This document shows, one piece after another, positions 1 to 9,336 of a DNA stretch of 64,000 bases. Origin of the DNA: Dokdonella koreensis DS-123 (GTDB lineage Bacteria > Pseudomonadota > Gammaproteobacteria > Xanthomonadales > Rhodanobacteraceae). Every line of letters starts with the position of its first letter. Positions within the stretch are counted from its first letter, which is position 1. The translations under genes and the position numbers were made by a program. Where the stretch lies: assembly GCF_001632775.1 (NCBI RefSeq), contig NZ_CP015249.1, positions 1,654,686-1,718,685 of the forward strand. The letters run 5' to 3'. A model generated the notes under the pieces. The model was given only the letters and a program-made list of their open reading frames with translations. It had not been told where the DNA came from and did no database searches.

Positions 1-760
1 CCAGGTGGGCTGCTTGCGGCAGGTCGTCTGGCCGGATGCGGCTGAGCGATACCACCGCGTCGCTGGACACCACGCGCAGGCCGCCGCGGCGCAGCTTGCC
101 GGCGATCAGGTCCATCATGCCCAGGCGCAGCCAGTCCCAGTCGCCGTCGGCGTTCACCGCCACCGGCAGCACCACCGCCAGGGCATCGGCGGTCGGCAGC
201 GGCTGCGGTGCGGAGGCGGCCGGCGCCGCGTCGCGTACAGGTCCGGGAGCGCCCGGTTTCCACACCGCAACCGCGGCCACGCCCGCGATCGCCAGCAGCA
301 GGCCGGCCGCGGCCAGGCGCAGGTGGCGGCGTGGCGACACGACGGGCGACGGCAGGGCCGGCGCGGAGGACGGCTCCGGCGTCGATGCCGGCGTTGATGC
401 CGGTGCCGGTGCAGAAGCCGCGAGCGGTGGCGCATCGGCGGACAGCGGCTCGATCGCGCCGACCCAGCGGTAGCCGAATCCCGGAATGGTCCGGACCAGG
501 GCCTGTTCGCCGCCGGAGTCGCCGACCGTGCGGCGGATCTTGACCACCAGCTGGCCGAGCAGGTCGTCGCTGACGTCCGCCTTGCCCCACACCGCCGCGA
601 TCAGCTCGTCGCGTCCGATCGCGCGTTCGCGGTGGGTGATCAGGTAGGCCAGGCCGTCGAAGACCTTGGGCGAGAGCGGCTGCAATACGCCGTTGCGCCG
701 GCATTCCCGCGCGATCAGGTCGACCGTGCAGTCGGCGGAGGGGATGGCGTAGCGGCTCAT
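1..760 (-). CDS. Membrane-anchored winged-helix regulator (CadC/ToxR-like), C-terminus cut by window edge
   Basis: The visible part is 253 codons from an ATG at 760 and runs off the left edge. Residues about 5-100 form an OmpR-type winged helix (Trans_reg_C): an [13 protein letters not shown] helix, a V-W-G-K turn, a recognition-helix stretch [11 protein letters not shown], and the closing hairpin [11 protein letters not shown] Pro/Ala/Ser-rich linker (about 105-135) leads to one hydrophobic helix (about 143-162, [19 protein letters not shown]). After it comes a periplasmic segment typical of CadC-like proteins with C-terminal TPR or adenylate-cyclase-like domains. No receiver domain precedes the DNA-binding domain. 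The signal it senses cannot be told from what is visible. Confidence 0.85.
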   Translation of the reverse strand, partial: MSRYAIPSADCTVDLIARECRRNGVLQPLSPKVFDGLAYLITHRERAIGRDELIAAVWGKADVSDDLLGQLVVKIRRTVGDSGGEQALVRTIPGFGYRWVGAIEPLSADAPPLAASAPAPASTPASTPEPSSAPALPSPVVSPRRHLRLAAAGLLLAIAGVAAVAVWKPGAPGPVRDAAPAASAPQPLPTADALAVVLPVAVNADGDWDWLRLGMMDLIAGKLRRGGLRVVSSDAVVSLSRIRPDDLPQAAHL

Positions 761-882
761 CGTCGCAGGATAGGCGGCGCGCCGTTGCCGTGTACACCCT
801 GGCTTGCCGCGCGCAGCGCCGCGCAGGCGCTGCGGTGCGGCATCGGCCGCTACAATCGCCGTCCGCTTCCAGGAGACCCGCG

Positions 883-2067
883 ATGAAACCGTTCGGCACG
901 CCGCATACCGGCACTGCGATCCGTGCGATGCTGCTCGGCTCGGGCGAGCTCGGCAAGGAGGTCGCGATCGAGCTGCAGCGCTTCGCCGTGGAGGTGATCG
1001 CGGTCGATCGCTACGCCGACGCGCCGGCGATGCAGGTGGCCCACCGCAGCCACGTCGTGGACATGCTCGACGGCGCTGCGATCCGCCGCCTGGTCGAGCA
1101 GGAGCAGCCCGACCTGATCGTGCCCGAGATCGAGGCAATCCACACGCCGACCCTGATCGAGCTGGAGCGCGAGGGGTTCACCGTGGTGCCGACCGCGCGC
1201 GCGGCCTGGCTGACGATGGATCGCGAGGGTATCCGCCGGCTGGCCGCGGAGGAACTGGGGCTGCCGACCTCGCCGTACCGCTTCGTCGATACGGTCGATG
1301 AGTACCGCGCGGCCGTCGCCGAGATCGGCCTCCCGTTCGTCATCAAGCCGGTCATGAGCTCGTCGGGCAAGGGGCAGAGCATCGTCCGCAGCGCGGACGA
1401 GGCGGAGGCGGCCTGGGCCTACGCGCAATCGGGCGGCCGTGCCGGCCGCGGGCGCTGCATCGTCGAAGGCTTCGTCGCGTTCGACTACGAGATCACGCTG
1501 CTGACGGTGCGCCACGTCGGCGGGACCGCGTTCTGTGCGCCGATCGGCCATCGCCAGGAGGACGGCGACTATCGCGAGTCCTGGCAGCCGCAGCCGATGA
1601 GCGCGGTGGCGCTGGCCGAGGCCGAGCGCCAGGCACAGGCGGTCACCGCCGCGCTGGGCGGCCGTGGCGTGTTCGGCGTGGAGTTCTTCGTCCGCGGCGA
1701 CGCGGTGATCTTCTCGGAGGTCAGCCCGCGGCCGCACGACACCGGCCTGGTGACGCTGATCTCGCAGGACCTGTCGGAGTTCGCGCTGCATGCGCGTGCG
1801 ATCCTCGGCTTGCCGATCCCGGCGATCCGCGCGGCCGGGCCGTCGGCCTCGTGCGCCGTGCTGGCCGAGGGCGACGGGCGGACGATCCGCTATGCCGGCG
1901 TGGCCGATGCGCTGGCCGAGGCCGACACGGCGCTGCGGCTGTTCGGCAAGCCCGAGGTCAAGGGCCGGCGGCGCATGGCGGTCACGCTGGCCCGGGCCGA
2001 CACGATCGAGGCGGCGCGCGCCAAGGCGGTCGCGGCCGCGGCGCGGCTGTCCGTCACGGTGGCGTGA
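883..2067 (+). CDS. purT: Formate-dependent phosphoribosylglycinamide formyltransferase 2
   Basis: PurT makes formyl-GAR from GAR, formate and ATP in purine synthesis, independently of folate. The 394-residue product matches the usual length (about 392). It opens with a Rossmann-like [12 protein letters not shown] and carries an ATP-grasp core ([13 protein letters not shown] near residue 160; [24 protein letters not shown] near 265-290, with metal-binding Glu residues). The ATG at 883 was chosen over an in-frame start at 790 because AGGAG lies 8 bases upstream and a TACAAT -10-like box sits at 851. It converges on bpt and overlaps it by 14 bases. Confidence 0.96.
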   Translation: MKPFGTPHTGTAIRAMLLGSGELGKEVAIELQRFAVEVIAVDRYADAPAMQVAHRSHVVDMLDGAAIRRLVEQEQPDLIVPEIEAIHTPTLIELEREGFTVVPTARAAWLTMDREGIRRLAAEELGLPTSPYRFVDTVDEYRAAVAEIGLPFVIKPVMSSSGKGQSIVRSADEAEAAWAYAQSGGRAGRGRCIVEGFVAFDYEITLLTVRHVGGTAFCAPIGHRQEDGDYRESWQPQPMSAVALAEAERQAQAVTAALGGRGVFGVEFFVRGDAVIFSEVSPRPHDTGLVTLISQDLSEFALHARAILGLPIPAIRAAGPSASCAVLAEGDGRTIRYAGVADALAEADTALRLFGKPEVKGRRRMAVTLARADTIEAARAKAVAAAARLSVTVA

Positions 2068-2782
2068 CGGCGGCGCGGCTCTCGTCGGCGACCCAGCGCC
2101 CCGAGCGCAGCAGTTCGAGCGGGCGGTAGCGGCGCTTGTAGTCCATCTTCGGGTGGCCGTTGATCCAGAAGCCCAGGTACAGGTGCGGCAGGCCGCGTTC
2201 GCGCGCGATCCGCACCTGCTCGGTGATCGCGAACGTGCCCAGCCCGCGGTCCTGCTCGGCCGGGTCGAAATAGGTATAGACCGCCGACAGGCCGGTGGTG
2301 CAGAAGTCGGTGACGGCGACCGCGACCAGGCGGCCGCGCAGGCGCCACTCGACGAAGCGCGTCGGGCTCCAGTCGGTGTAGAGGAAGCGCGCGAAGTCCT
2401 CGGGCGTCGCATCGTCCATGCCGCCGTTGAGGTGGCGCGAGCGCAGGTAGTCCTGGTACAGCGCGAAGCGCTCGTCGCTGTAGCCGGCCGGCTGGACGTC
2501 GGCTTCCAGGTCGGCGTTGCGGCGGATGCAGCGGCGCTGGCCGCGGTCGGGCGTGAAGCGGTCGACCGGGATGCGGCAGGCGACGCAGGCGCGGCAGCCG
2601 GTGCAGTGCGGAAAGTAGACGTGGCCGCCGGCGCGCCGGTAGCCGCGGCTCAGCGCCAAGTCGTACAGCTGCGGCAGCTGCGGCACGCTCGGGTCGATCA
2701 CGAGGTTCTGCGCGCTGCGGGCCTCGTAGTAGCCGCAGCGGTGCGGAAGGGTCTGGAACAGGCGGACGACATCCGAGCGCAT
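2054..2782 (-). CDS. bpt: Aspartate/glutamate leucyltransferase (arginyl-tRNA-protein transferase family)
   Basis: This is an N-end-rule enzyme. By family it moves leucine from Leu-tRNA to N-terminal Asp/Glu of proteins, marking them for ClpS/ClpAP. The 242-residue product has the ATE_N features ([15 protein letters not shown]; clustered cysteines in [15 protein letters not shown]) and the ATE_C GNAT-like half ([39 protein letters not shown]). It is last in a leftward run with the amidase, tesB and DUF2007-like genes, 54 bases after its neighbour. The substrate class (Bpt rather than Aat or Ate1) is inferred from length and taxon. Confidence 0.92.
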   Translation of the reverse strand: MRSDVVRLFQTLPHRCGYYEARSAQNLVIDPSVPQLPQLYDLALSRGYRRAGGHVYFPHCTGCRACVACRIPVDRFTPDRGQRRCIRRNADLEADVQPAGYSDERFALYQDYLRSRHLNGGMDDATPEDFARFLYTDWSPTRFVEWRLRGRLVAVAVTDFCTTGLSAVYTYFDPAEQDRGLGTFAITEQVRIARERGLPHLYLGFWINGHPKMDYKRRYRPLELLRSGRWVADESRAAVTPP

Positions 2783-2836
2783 GCGCCGATTCTATCCATC
2801 GGCGGGCGCCGCCGCGGGGGCATCCGCAGCGGGCGT

Positions 2837-3226
2837 TCAGCTCGCCAGGCGGTTCAGCACGATCAGCACCACGACACCGGCGATCAGGCCCAGCAGCACC
2901 AGCTTCATGCGCTTGGACACGGCGCCGTGGCGGCCGGGCTCGATGGTGCCGCGCGAGGCGGCCAGCTCGTCGGCGAACCGGATCGCCGGCTCCAGGCCCG
3001 AATCGCGCAGGACCTGACGCGCCCGGACCTGGTCGTCGGCGCGGACCACCCAGACCTGCGGCCAGTCGTCGCGGTCGCGGCCGCCCGCGCTGTAGCTGAA
3101 GCGCTTCCAGCTGCCGCCGCGCCAGCCGCTGCGGTTGACCGTGGTGGTCTCGATGCCGTGCTGCTGCATCAGCGCGACGACACGCTCGACGTTCTCGGCC
3201 CGGGGCGAGGTATAGATCTGGCGCAT
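2837..3226 (-). CDS. DUF2007-like small protein with C-terminal membrane anchor
   Basis: The product has 129 residues. The N-terminal part (MRQIYTSPRAENVERVVALMQQHGIETTTVN) is a beta-alpha-beta unit like the putative signal-transducing DUF2007 fold. A middle segment (WVVRADDQVRARQVL) repeats the DUF2007-style ending. A C-terminal hydrophobic helix (about 107-126, LVLLGLIAGVVVLIVL) should anchor it in the inner membrane, with the soluble part in the cytoplasm. Only 6 bases separate it from the upstream tesB stop, so the two are probably co-transcribed. The function is unknown; xanthomonad homologues are often labelled pathogenicity-like without direct evidence. Confidence 0.75.
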   Translation of the reverse strand: MRQIYTSPRAENVERVVALMQQHGIETTTVNRSGWRGGSWKRFSYSAGGRDRDDWPQVWVVRADDQVRARQVLRDSGLEPAIRFADELAASRGTIEPGRHGAVSKRMKLVLLGLIAGVVVLIVLNRLAS

Positions 3227-3232
3227 CGACGC

Positions 3233-4096
3233 TCAGTCCTGCATCCGGATCAGGCCTTCCTGCGCCGTCGAGGCGACCAGCCGCCCGTCACGCGAGAAGA
3301 CCTGGCCGCGCGCCAGGCCGCGCGCGCTCTGCGCGGTGGGGCTGTCGCACGAGTAGAGCAGCCACTCGTCGACCCGGAACGGCCGGTGGAACCACAGCGC
3401 GTGGTCGAGGCTGGCGACCGTCACGTTGGGCTGGAGGTAGGAGACGCCGTGCGGGAACAGCGTGGTGCCGATCAGGTGGAAGTCCGACGCGTACGCCAGC
3501 AGCGTGCGGTGCAGGACGGCGTGGTCGGCCACCGGTCCCACCAGGCGGAACCACACCGGCTGGTACGGCGGGCGCCGGGGCGGATGCAGGTCGCTGCGCG
3601 GATAGACCGGGCGGAACTCGAACGGGCCCCGGCGCGCCAGCCAGCGCTGGACCTTGGCCGGCGCTTTCTCGAACTCCTCCGGCGAGGGCAGGGGCGGCGG
3701 CTCCAGGTCTTCCGGGCCGGGCACGTCGGGCATCGACGCCTGGTGCTCGACGCCGTCCTCGGCGATGTGGAACGACACCGTGCCGTTGAGGATCGGCTGG
3801 CCGTGCTGGATCGCGACCACCCGCCGCACCGAGAAGCTCTGGCCGTCGCGGGTGCGTTCCACGTTGTAGACGATCGGTGCCTCCATGTCGCCGGGCCGCA
3901 GGAAGTAGGCGTGCAGCGAATGCGCGGCGCGGTCCGCCGCCACCGTCTGCTGGGCGGCCGACAGGGCCTGGCCGAGCACCTGGCCGCCGAACACGCAGCG
4001 CGTGCCGATGTCGCGGCTCTGGCCGCGGAACAGGTTGTCTTCCAGCCGTTCCAGCTGGAGCAGCTCGACGAGTTCGGCGACGACGGTATGGCTCAT
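3233..4096 (-). CDS. tesB: Acyl-CoA thioesterase II
   Basis: It hydrolyses acyl-CoA to fatty acid and CoA. The 287-residue product is a double hot-dog protein of normal length. The N-terminal half has FRGQSRDIGTRCVFGGQVLGQAL and SLHAYFLRPGD; the C-terminal half has HRTLLAYASDFHLIGTTL and LDHALWFHRPFRVDEWLLY, where Asp, Thr and Gln form the known TesB catalytic site. An in-frame start 36 codons upstream gives only Arg/Cys-rich, non-homologous sequence, so the ATG at 4096 (MSHTVVAELVELL) was chosen. It lies between the amidase gene (46-base gap) and the DUF2007-like gene. Confidence 0.94.
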   Translation of the reverse strand: MSHTVVAELVELLQLERLEDNLFRGQSRDIGTRCVFGGQVLGQALSAAQQTVAADRAAHSLHAYFLRPGDMEAPIVYNVERTRDGQSFSVRRVVAIQHGQPILNGTVSFHIAEDGVEHQASMPDVPGPEDLEPPPLPSPEEFEKAPAKVQRWLARRGPFEFRPVYPRSDLHPPRRPPYQPVWFRLVGPVADHAVLHRTLLAYASDFHLIGTTLFPHGVSYLQPNVTVASLDHALWFHRPFRVDEWLLYSCDSPTAQSARGLARGQVFSRDGRLVASTAQEGLIRMQD

Positions 4097-4142
4097 GGGC
4101 GGTACGGCAGCGGGCGAAGGGCCGGAGTATAGCGGTGCGCAC

Positions 4143-4724
4143 CTACGGCAGCGGCGCGCCGTCGCCGTGCCAGCGTTCGAGCGGGATCGCCGGCAGCACG
4201 GCATCCCACGGAAACAGCGGTCCGGGATCGCGGCGGCGCGGCAGCAGGATCGCCGGATCGTCGCTGGCCGGTTCCAGCCGGCGGTCCAGGTCCTCGTGGC
4301 CGGCGATCCAGCGCAGGCTCGGCAGCGCCGCGGCGAGCTGGCGCAGCAGGCCGGTCAGCGCCTGGATCTGCGCCGGCGGGTAGGGCTCCTCGAAGCGCTG
4401 GTGGCGCGAGTCGGTCCAGTGCGGGTAGCGGCCGCGGTTGACCAGCTCGATGCCGACCGACCGCTCGTTCCAGCCGGAGACGTGATGCGCGATGCGCGCC
4501 GCTTCCACGAAGCGCCAGCAGCGGCCGTCGCGGTCGAGGTAGTAGTGGCCGCTGTTGCCGGTGCCGCTGGCCGGGTAGCGGACCTGCTCGCCGAACGCCC
4601 GCGCCATCGCCATGTCCGGCAGCTCGGTGCAGTGGATCACCACCAGGTCGACGGCATCGTCCGGGCGCGGGGCCAGCCGGGCGGTGTACGGCAGCAGCCA
4701 GTCTTCGATGGGCGGGACGGACAT
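4143..4724 (-). CDS. N-acetylmuramoyl-L-alanine amidase, AmpD/amidase_2 family
   Basis: The product has 193 residues with the amidase_2 fold. The putative zinc ligands are the His of DLVVIHCTEL, the His pair in ARIAHHVSGWN, and the His of IAGHEDLDRR. The usual ERSVGIELVN core is present. The family cleaves the lactyl amide between MurNAc (or anhydro-MurNAc) and the peptide in cell-wall recycling or turnover. No signal peptide is visible from MSVPPIEDW, so it is probably cytoplasmic like AmpD. The ATG at 4724 fits better than an upstream start in the divergent gene's territory. It is the first gene of the leftward four-gene run. Confidence 0.87.
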   Translation of the reverse strand: MSVPPIEDWLLPYTARLAPRPDDAVDLVVIHCTELPDMAMARAFGEQVRYPASGTGNSGHYYLDRDGRCWRFVEAARIAHHVSGWNERSVGIELVNRGRYPHWTDSRHQRFEEPYPPAQIQALTGLLRQLAAALPSLRWIAGHEDLDRRLEPASDDPAILLPRRRDPGPLFPWDAVLPAIPLERWHGDGAPLP

Positions 4725-4791
4725 GGCGGCCGGTATCCGGGTGGGGACGCAACGGGTGTTAGCATGCCCGACTTTGCACGCGGCGGCAGCG

Positions 4792-5304
4792 ATGAAAGGC
4801 ACGGTCATTCTTTCCCATGGGCTCGACAGCGGCCCGCAGGCCAGCAAGGTGTCGGCCCTGGCCGAGGTGGCCGCTGCGCACGGCTGGGGCAGCGTCCGGC
4901 CCGACTACCGCGACATCGACGCCACGCGCGATCCGCTGGCGATCGACGATCGCATCGCGCGCGCGCTGGACCACGCGCCGGCTTCCGGGCGCATCGTGTT
5001 CGCCGGTTCGAGCATGGGCGCGTTCGTTTCCGGCTTCGCCTCGTGCCGGCGCCCGGCCGAGGCCCTGTTCCTGATGGCGCTGCCGGTGGCGATCCCGGAC
5101 TATCCGCACCCGTTCGCGGCGGCGCCGATCCCGACCGTGCTGGTGCACGCCTGGCAGGACGAGTTGTGCCCGGTGGAGGACGCCATCGCGTTCGCGCGCG
5201 GCCGCGGCGACACGCTGCACCTGGTCGCGGACGACCACCGGCTCGGCGCGCACGTGGACTACTGCGCCGATGCGTTCGACCGCCTGCTGCGGACGCTCGG
5301 TTGA
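4792..5304 (+). CDS. Small alpha/beta hydrolase (YcfP/YqiA-like esterase)
   Basis: A compact 170-residue alpha/beta hydrolase. It shows VILSHGLDSGPQASKV (oxyanion loop), the nucleophile elbow GSSMG near residue 68, an acid candidate in HAWQDELCP, and the His of ADDHRLGAHV near the C-terminus. Length and lay-out match small esterases of the UPF0227/YqiA group. The substrate is unknown. It starts 67 bases from the divergent amidase gene. Its stop lies 2 bases before the rlmKL start, so it is probably translated from the same message as that gene. Confidence 0.8.
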   Translation: MKGTVILSHGLDSGPQASKVSALAEVAAAHGWGSVRPDYRDIDATRDPLAIDDRIARALDHAPASGRIVFAGSSMGAFVSGFASCRRPAEALFLMALPVAIPDYPHPFAAAPIPTVLVHAWQDELCPVEDAIAFARGRGDTLHLVADDHRLGAHVDYCADAFDRLLRTLG

Positions 5305-5306
5305 GC

Positions 5307-7472
5307 ATGCGCCGCTTCTTCGCGACCTGCCCGAAAGGCCTGGAGTACCTGTTGCGCGACGAACTGGTCGCGCTCGGCGCCGAGGCCGTGCGCGAGGGCC
5401 TGGCCGGCGTGCATTTCCAGGGGCCGCTCGAGACCGGCTACCGCGCCTGCCTGTGGTCGCGCCTGGCCAGCCGCGTGCTGATGCCGCTGGCCGAGTTCGG
5501 CGCGGCGACGGAGGACGCGCTCTACGACGGCGTGGCCGCGATCGACTGGTCCGAGCACCTGGCCGTGGACGCCACGCTGGCGGTCGATGCGCATGGCGGA
5601 ACCGATGCGCTCCGGCACACGCGCTACCTGGCGCAGCGCGTCAAGGACGCGGTGGTCGACCAGTTCCGTGATCGCGAAGGTGCGCGTCCGGGCGTCGACA
5701 CGCGCGAGCCGTCGATCCGCCTGAACCTGCTGCTGCGCAAGGACCGGGCGACGCTGTCGCTGGACCTGTCGGGCACGCCGCTGCATCGGCGCGGCTATCG
5801 CGTCGGCCAGGGCGAGGCACCTCTCAAGGAGAACCTCGCCTGTGCGCTGCTGCTGCGCGCGGGCTGGCCGGCGATCTTCGCCGCCGGCGGCGCGCTGGTC
5901 GATCCGATGTGCGGCTCGGGCACCTTGCTGATCGAGGCGGCATGGATGGCGGCCGACGCCGCGCCCGGCCTCCGGCGCAGCTACTTCGGTTTCCTCGGCT
6001 GGCGCGGCCACGACGCCGAAACCTGGGCACGCTTGAAGACCGAGGCGGAGACCCGCGCGCACGCCGGCTTGTCGGCGTTGCCGGCGGTGTTCTTCGGCTA
6101 CGACCAGGATGCGCGGGTGCTCGAGGAAGCCAAGCGCAACGCCCAGCAGGCCGGCGTGGCCGGCTTCGTGCACCTGGCCCGCCGCGACGTCGCCCACCTG
6201 GAGCGCCCGGAAGGCGGCGATGCGCCGGGGCTGATCATCTGCAATCCGCCGTACGGTGAACGCATCGGCCAGCACGAGGCGCTGGTGCCGGTCTATCGGA
6301 CCCTGGGCGCCCATGCGCTGGCCGGATTCGACGGCTGGCGCCTGGCGGTGATCACCTCCGACGACGGCCTGGCCCACGCCATCGGCCTGCGTGCCGACAA
6401 GCGCTACGTGCTGTTCAACGGGGCGCTGGAATGCCGCCTGTTCGTGTTCGGGCTCGGCGGCGAGGCGGCGCCGCGCGCCCAGCCGGACAAGCCGCTGGGT
6501 CCCGGCGCCGAGGCGGTCGCCAATCGCGTGACCAAGACGGCGCGCCACCTGCGCAAGCGTCTGGAGCGCGAGGCCGTGCACTGCTGGCGCGTCTACGACG
6601 CCGACCTGCCCGAGTACGCGGCGGCGATCGACGTCTACGTCGGCCAGCCGGAAGGCCAGCCGGCGACCGCCGCGCAGGCCTACCTGCACGTGCAGGAGTA
6701 CGCGCCGCCGCGCGAGATCCCGGAGGCGGTGGCGCGCACGCGCCTGGCCGACCTGGTGCGCGGCGCCGGACGCGCGCTGGACATCCCGCGCGAGCGCATC
6801 GCGACCAAGACCCGCTACCGCGCCAAGGGCGGAAGCCAGTACGGCCGTCACGACGCGCGCGGCGAGTTCCTGGTGGTGGAGGAGGGCGGGTTGAAGTTCC
6901 TGGTCAACCTGCACGACTACCTCGACACCGGCCTGTTCCTCGATCACCGCCCGGTGCGCCTGCGCATCCAGGCCGAGGCACGCGGACGGAGCGTGCTCAA
7001 CCTGTTCTGCTACACCGCGTCGGCCAGCGTCCACGCCGCGGGCGGCGGTGCCGCCGCGACCACCAGCGTGGACCTGTCGGCCACCTACCTGGACTGGGCC
7101 GCCCGCAATTTCGCGCTGAACGGCATCGGCGGCCCGTCGCATCGCCTGCTGCAGGCCGATTCGATGCAATGGCTGGCGCACGACCGCGGCCACTACGACC
7201 TGGTCTTCGTCGACCCGCCCACCTTCTCCAACTCCAAGCGCGCCGATGACTTCGACGTCCAGCGCGACCACGTCCGCCTGCTGGAGCTGTGCCGGCAGCG
7301 GCTGGCGCCGGACGGCCTGATCGTGTTCTCGAACAACAACCGGCGCTTCCGGCTCGACGCCGAGGCGCTTCCCGGCCTGGCGATCCGGGACATCACCGCC
7401 GCGACGATCCCGTTCGATTTCGCACGCAACCCGCGCATCCACCAGTGCTTCGAGCTGCGTCACGCGGGCTAG
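5307..7472 (+). CDS. rlmKL: Bifunctional 23S rRNA methyltransferase (m2G2445 and m7G2069)
   Basis: The product has 721 residues, close to E. coli RlmKL. Domains in order: N-terminal ferredoxin-like/THUMP (about 1-155); RlmL-type N2-guanine methyltransferase with SAM motif DPMCGSGTLLIEAAW (about 200) and catalytic NPPYGERIG (about 313); RlmK-type methyltransferase with LNLFCYTASASVHAA (about 565) and FVDPPTFSNSKR (about 636). Both catalytic sets look intact. The enzyme acts on helix 74 and nearby 23S rRNA during 50S assembly. The ATG at 5307 follows the hydrolase stop by 2 bases. Confidence 0.96.
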   Translation: MRRFFATCPKGLEYLLRDELVALGAEAVREGLAGVHFQGPLETGYRACLWSRLASRVLMPLAEFGAATEDALYDGVAAIDWSEHLAVDATLAVDAHGGTDALRHTRYLAQRVKDAVVDQFRDREGARPGVDTREPSIRLNLLLRKDRATLSLDLSGTPLHRRGYRVGQGEAPLKENLACALLLRAGWPAIFAAGGALVDPMCGSGTLLIEAAWMAADAAPGLRRSYFGFLGWRGHDAETWARLKTEAETRAHAGLSALPAVFFGYDQDARVLEEAKRNAQQAGVAGFVHLARRDVAHLERPEGGDAPGLIICNPPYGERIGQHEALVPVYRTLGAHALAGFDGWRLAVITSDDGLAHAIGLRADKRYVLFNGALECRLFVFGLGGEAAPRAQPDKPLGPGAEAVANRVTKTARHLRKRLEREAVHCWRVYDADLPEYAAAIDVYVGQPEGQPATAAQAYLHVQEYAPPREIPEAVARTRLADLVRGAGRALDIPRERIATKTRYRAKGGSQYGRHDARGEFLVVEEGGLKFLVNLHDYLDTGLFLDHRPVRLRIQAEARGRSVLNLFCYTASASVHAAGGGAAATTSVDLSATYLDWAARNFALNGIGGPSHRLLQADSMQWLAHDRGHYDLVFVDPPTFSNSKRADDFDVQRDHVRLLELCRQRLAPDGLIVFSNNNRRFRLDAEALPGLAIRDITAATIPFDFARNPRIHQCFELRHAG

Positions 7473-7601
7473 CGCGGGGCCTGGGAAACGACGCTGCGCA
7501 GCCGCTTTACAGCGGTTTTCCTGAACGCCGATGCTCAGTCCGCATTCAGCGCCTCGGCCCCAGCATGCGGCCGTTCGGATAGCGAATGTGGAGACAGATT
7601 C

Positions 7602-8057
7602 ATGGCTGTGCAGGTATCCAAGCGCGCGTCATTCGGCATGGCAGCCCTCGTCCTGGCCGCCCTGCTGCTGGCGGCGCCGGCTGCCCAGGCGGGTGGCCGC
7701 CATCACCACGGCCACGGCCACGGCCACCACGGCGGGTGGGGCGTCAGCATCGGCCTGCCCGGTATCGGCCTCAGCTACGTGGACGGCCACCGCGGCGGCT
7801 ACTGGGGCGGGTACGTCAACGCCTATCCGCGCTATTACGGCGGGCGCCACTACGGCGGCCCGTACCGGTACGACGACCCGTACTACGGCGGCTACTACCC
7901 GAGCTACGGCGTGGTCTACCGCGACCGTCCGGTCGTGCGCCGCGTGGTGCACCGCACGGTGTACTACGACGACGATCGTGGCGGCCGCCGCTATTCGGAC
8001 GACCGCTACTACCGCGATCGGGACTACGGGCGCCGCGCGCGCTACTACGACCGCTGA
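7602..8057 (+). CDS. Secreted His/Gly/Tyr-rich low-complexity protein
   Basis: The product has 151 residues. A clear signal peptide (FGMAALVLAALLLAAPAAQA) is followed by a His/Gly run (GGRHHHGHGHGHHGG) and a Tyr/Gly/Arg-rich tail ending DYGRRARYYDR. The His cluster could bind Ni, Cu or Zn, and the Tyr/Gly part is probably disordered; both points are inferences from composition. Xanthomonads carry similar small glycine/tyrosine-rich exported proteins with no proven role. A GGAGA element lies about 8 bases before the ATG. The gene is monocistronic, ending in a strong terminator at 8130-8173. Confidence 0.8.
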   Translation: MAVQVSKRASFGMAALVLAALLLAAPAAQAGGRHHHGHGHGHHGGWGVSIGLPGIGLSYVDGHRGGYWGGYVNAYPRYYGGRHYGGPYRYDDPYYGGYYPSYGVVYRDRPVVRRVVHRTVYYDDDRGGRRYSDDRYYRDRDYGRRARYYDR

Positions 8058-8129
8058 TCCGGCCCGGTCCTTCCAGGTTTTCCGGTTCAACGCCGGCGTG
8101 GCTCCTCCCCTTCATGCCGCCCGGCGTTC

Positions 8130-8173
8130 GGCCCCGCGATGATTTCCCCTGATCATCGCGGGGCCTTCTTTTT
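8130..8173 (+). terminator. Strong rho-independent terminator
   Basis: A perfect 14-bp stem (8130-8143 with 8152-8165) around an 8-base loop is followed by TTCTTTTT. It ends the transcript of the His/Gly/Tyr-rich gene and insulates the methyltransferase gene downstream. Confidence 0.93.
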
Positions 8174-8238
8174 ATGCCGCTTGCAACCGGTATGAGCCGC
8201 GGCGGTATGATGCCGCCTCCCAGCCACCGGAATCGCGA

Positions 8239-8892
8239 ATGAGCCACTTCCGCCGCAAGAACGCCACCGCGGCCGCCGAGTCGCCCGTGGCCTGGACGTT
8301 CTTTCGGCAATGGTTGAAGAACCCGCTTTCGATGGCGGCGTTTTCGCCATCGGGCAAGCAGCTCGCACGTGCGATGGTTTCCCAGCTGCCGCCGGGCGCC
8401 CGGCGCATCGTCGAGCTGGGCGGCGGGACCGGCGTGTTCACCCGCGCCCTGCTCGACCACGGCATCCGCGCGTCGGACCTGCTGGTGGTCGAACTCAACG
8501 AGCCCCTGCACCGGCTGCTCCAGCACCGCTTTCCCGGCGTCCACGTGGTCCGCGGCGATGCCCGCCGGCTCACGGAACTGGCGGCCGGCGAGCATTTCCT
8601 CGAAGAAGGCCCGGCCGATGCCGTGGTCAGCGGCCTGGGCCTGCTGTCGATGTCCCGCGGCATGCAGCGCGACATCCTGAACGCCGCGTTCTCGGTGCTG
8701 GCCCCGCACGGCCGCTTCATCCAGTTCACCTACGGGCCGGTCAGCCCGGTCTCGCGCGAGCTGCTCGGCGAGCTGGGGCTGCACGCGCGACGCGGGACGA
8801 TGGCCTGGATCAACGTGCCGCCGGCGACCGTCTATACCTATACGCGCAGCCGCTCCACGGCGATACCGGCGCAGGCGGCCGCGCCGCGCTGA
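8239..8892 (+). CDS. Class I SAM methyltransferase, phospholipid N-methyltransferase-like (PmtA group)
   Basis: The product has 217 residues. An amphipathic N-terminus (FFRQWLKNPLSMAAFSPSGKQLA) resembles the membrane-binding helix of bacterial PmtA enzymes. The SAM site follows: VELGGGTGVFTRALL (motif I), LLVVELNEPL (motif II acidic end), VVRGDARRL, and VSGLGLLSM (motif IV). Members of COG3963 methylate phosphatidylethanolamine towards phosphatidylcholine; whether this one does so is inferred. A TATGAT-like box at about 8205 precedes the gene. The C-terminal YTYTRSRS is family-like. Confidence 0.78.
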   Translation: MSHFRRKNATAAAESPVAWTFFRQWLKNPLSMAAFSPSGKQLARAMVSQLPPGARRIVELGGGTGVFTRALLDHGIRASDLLVVELNEPLHRLLQHRFPGVHVVRGDARRLTELAAGEHFLEEGPADAVVSGLGLLSMSRGMQRDILNAAFSVLAPHGRFIQFTYGPVSPVSRELLGELGLHARRGTMAWINVPPATVYTYTRSRSTAIPAQAAAPR

Positions 8893-8907
8893 GCCCGGGC
8901 AGCGGCG

Positions 8908-9336
8908 TCAGCCGGCGATGTAGCGCTGCAGCTGCTCGATTTCCTCGGCCTGCTCGCTGATGACCGCCTTGACCAGGTCGCCGATCGACAGCACGCCGAC
9001 GATCTCGCCGTCGTCGATCACCGGCAGGTGGCGCACGTGGCTGCGCGTGCACACGTGCATGCAGTGGCCGACGCTGTCGGCCGAGGATACGGTGATCACC
9101 GGGGACGACATGATGTCCGAGACCGGCGTATCGGCCGACGAGCGACCCTTGAGGATGATCTTGCGCGTGTAGTCGCGCTCGGAAACCATGCCGACGATGA
9201 CGCCGTCGCGCAGCACCAGCAGGGCGCCGACGTTGTGCTCGGCCATCGTGCGGATCGCCGCCAGCACCGGGGCATCCGGCGCGACCGAGTAGATCGCGTT
9301 GCCCTTGTCGTTGAGAAGCTGCCTGACCAGGATCAT
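8908..9336 (-). CDS. Tandem CBS-domain protein
   Basis: A stand-alone Bateman module of 142 residues. CBS1 (about 10-70) has the MVSERDYTRKIIL motif and CBS2 (about 75-135) has HVRHLPVIDDGEIVGVLSIGDLVK. The family binds adenine nucleotides and signals energy state. Its start codon overlaps the stop of the upstream glycosyltransferase gene (shared ATGA, 9333-9336), so translation should be coupled. A partner protein cannot be named from sequence. Confidence 0.9.
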   Translation of the reverse strand: MILVRQLLNDKGNAIYSVAPDAPVLAAIRTMAEHNVGALLVLRDGVIVGMVSERDYTRKIILKGRSSADTPVSDIMSSPVITVSSADSVGHCMHVCTRSHVRHLPVIDDGEIVGVLSIGDLVKAVISEQAEEIEQLQRYIAG

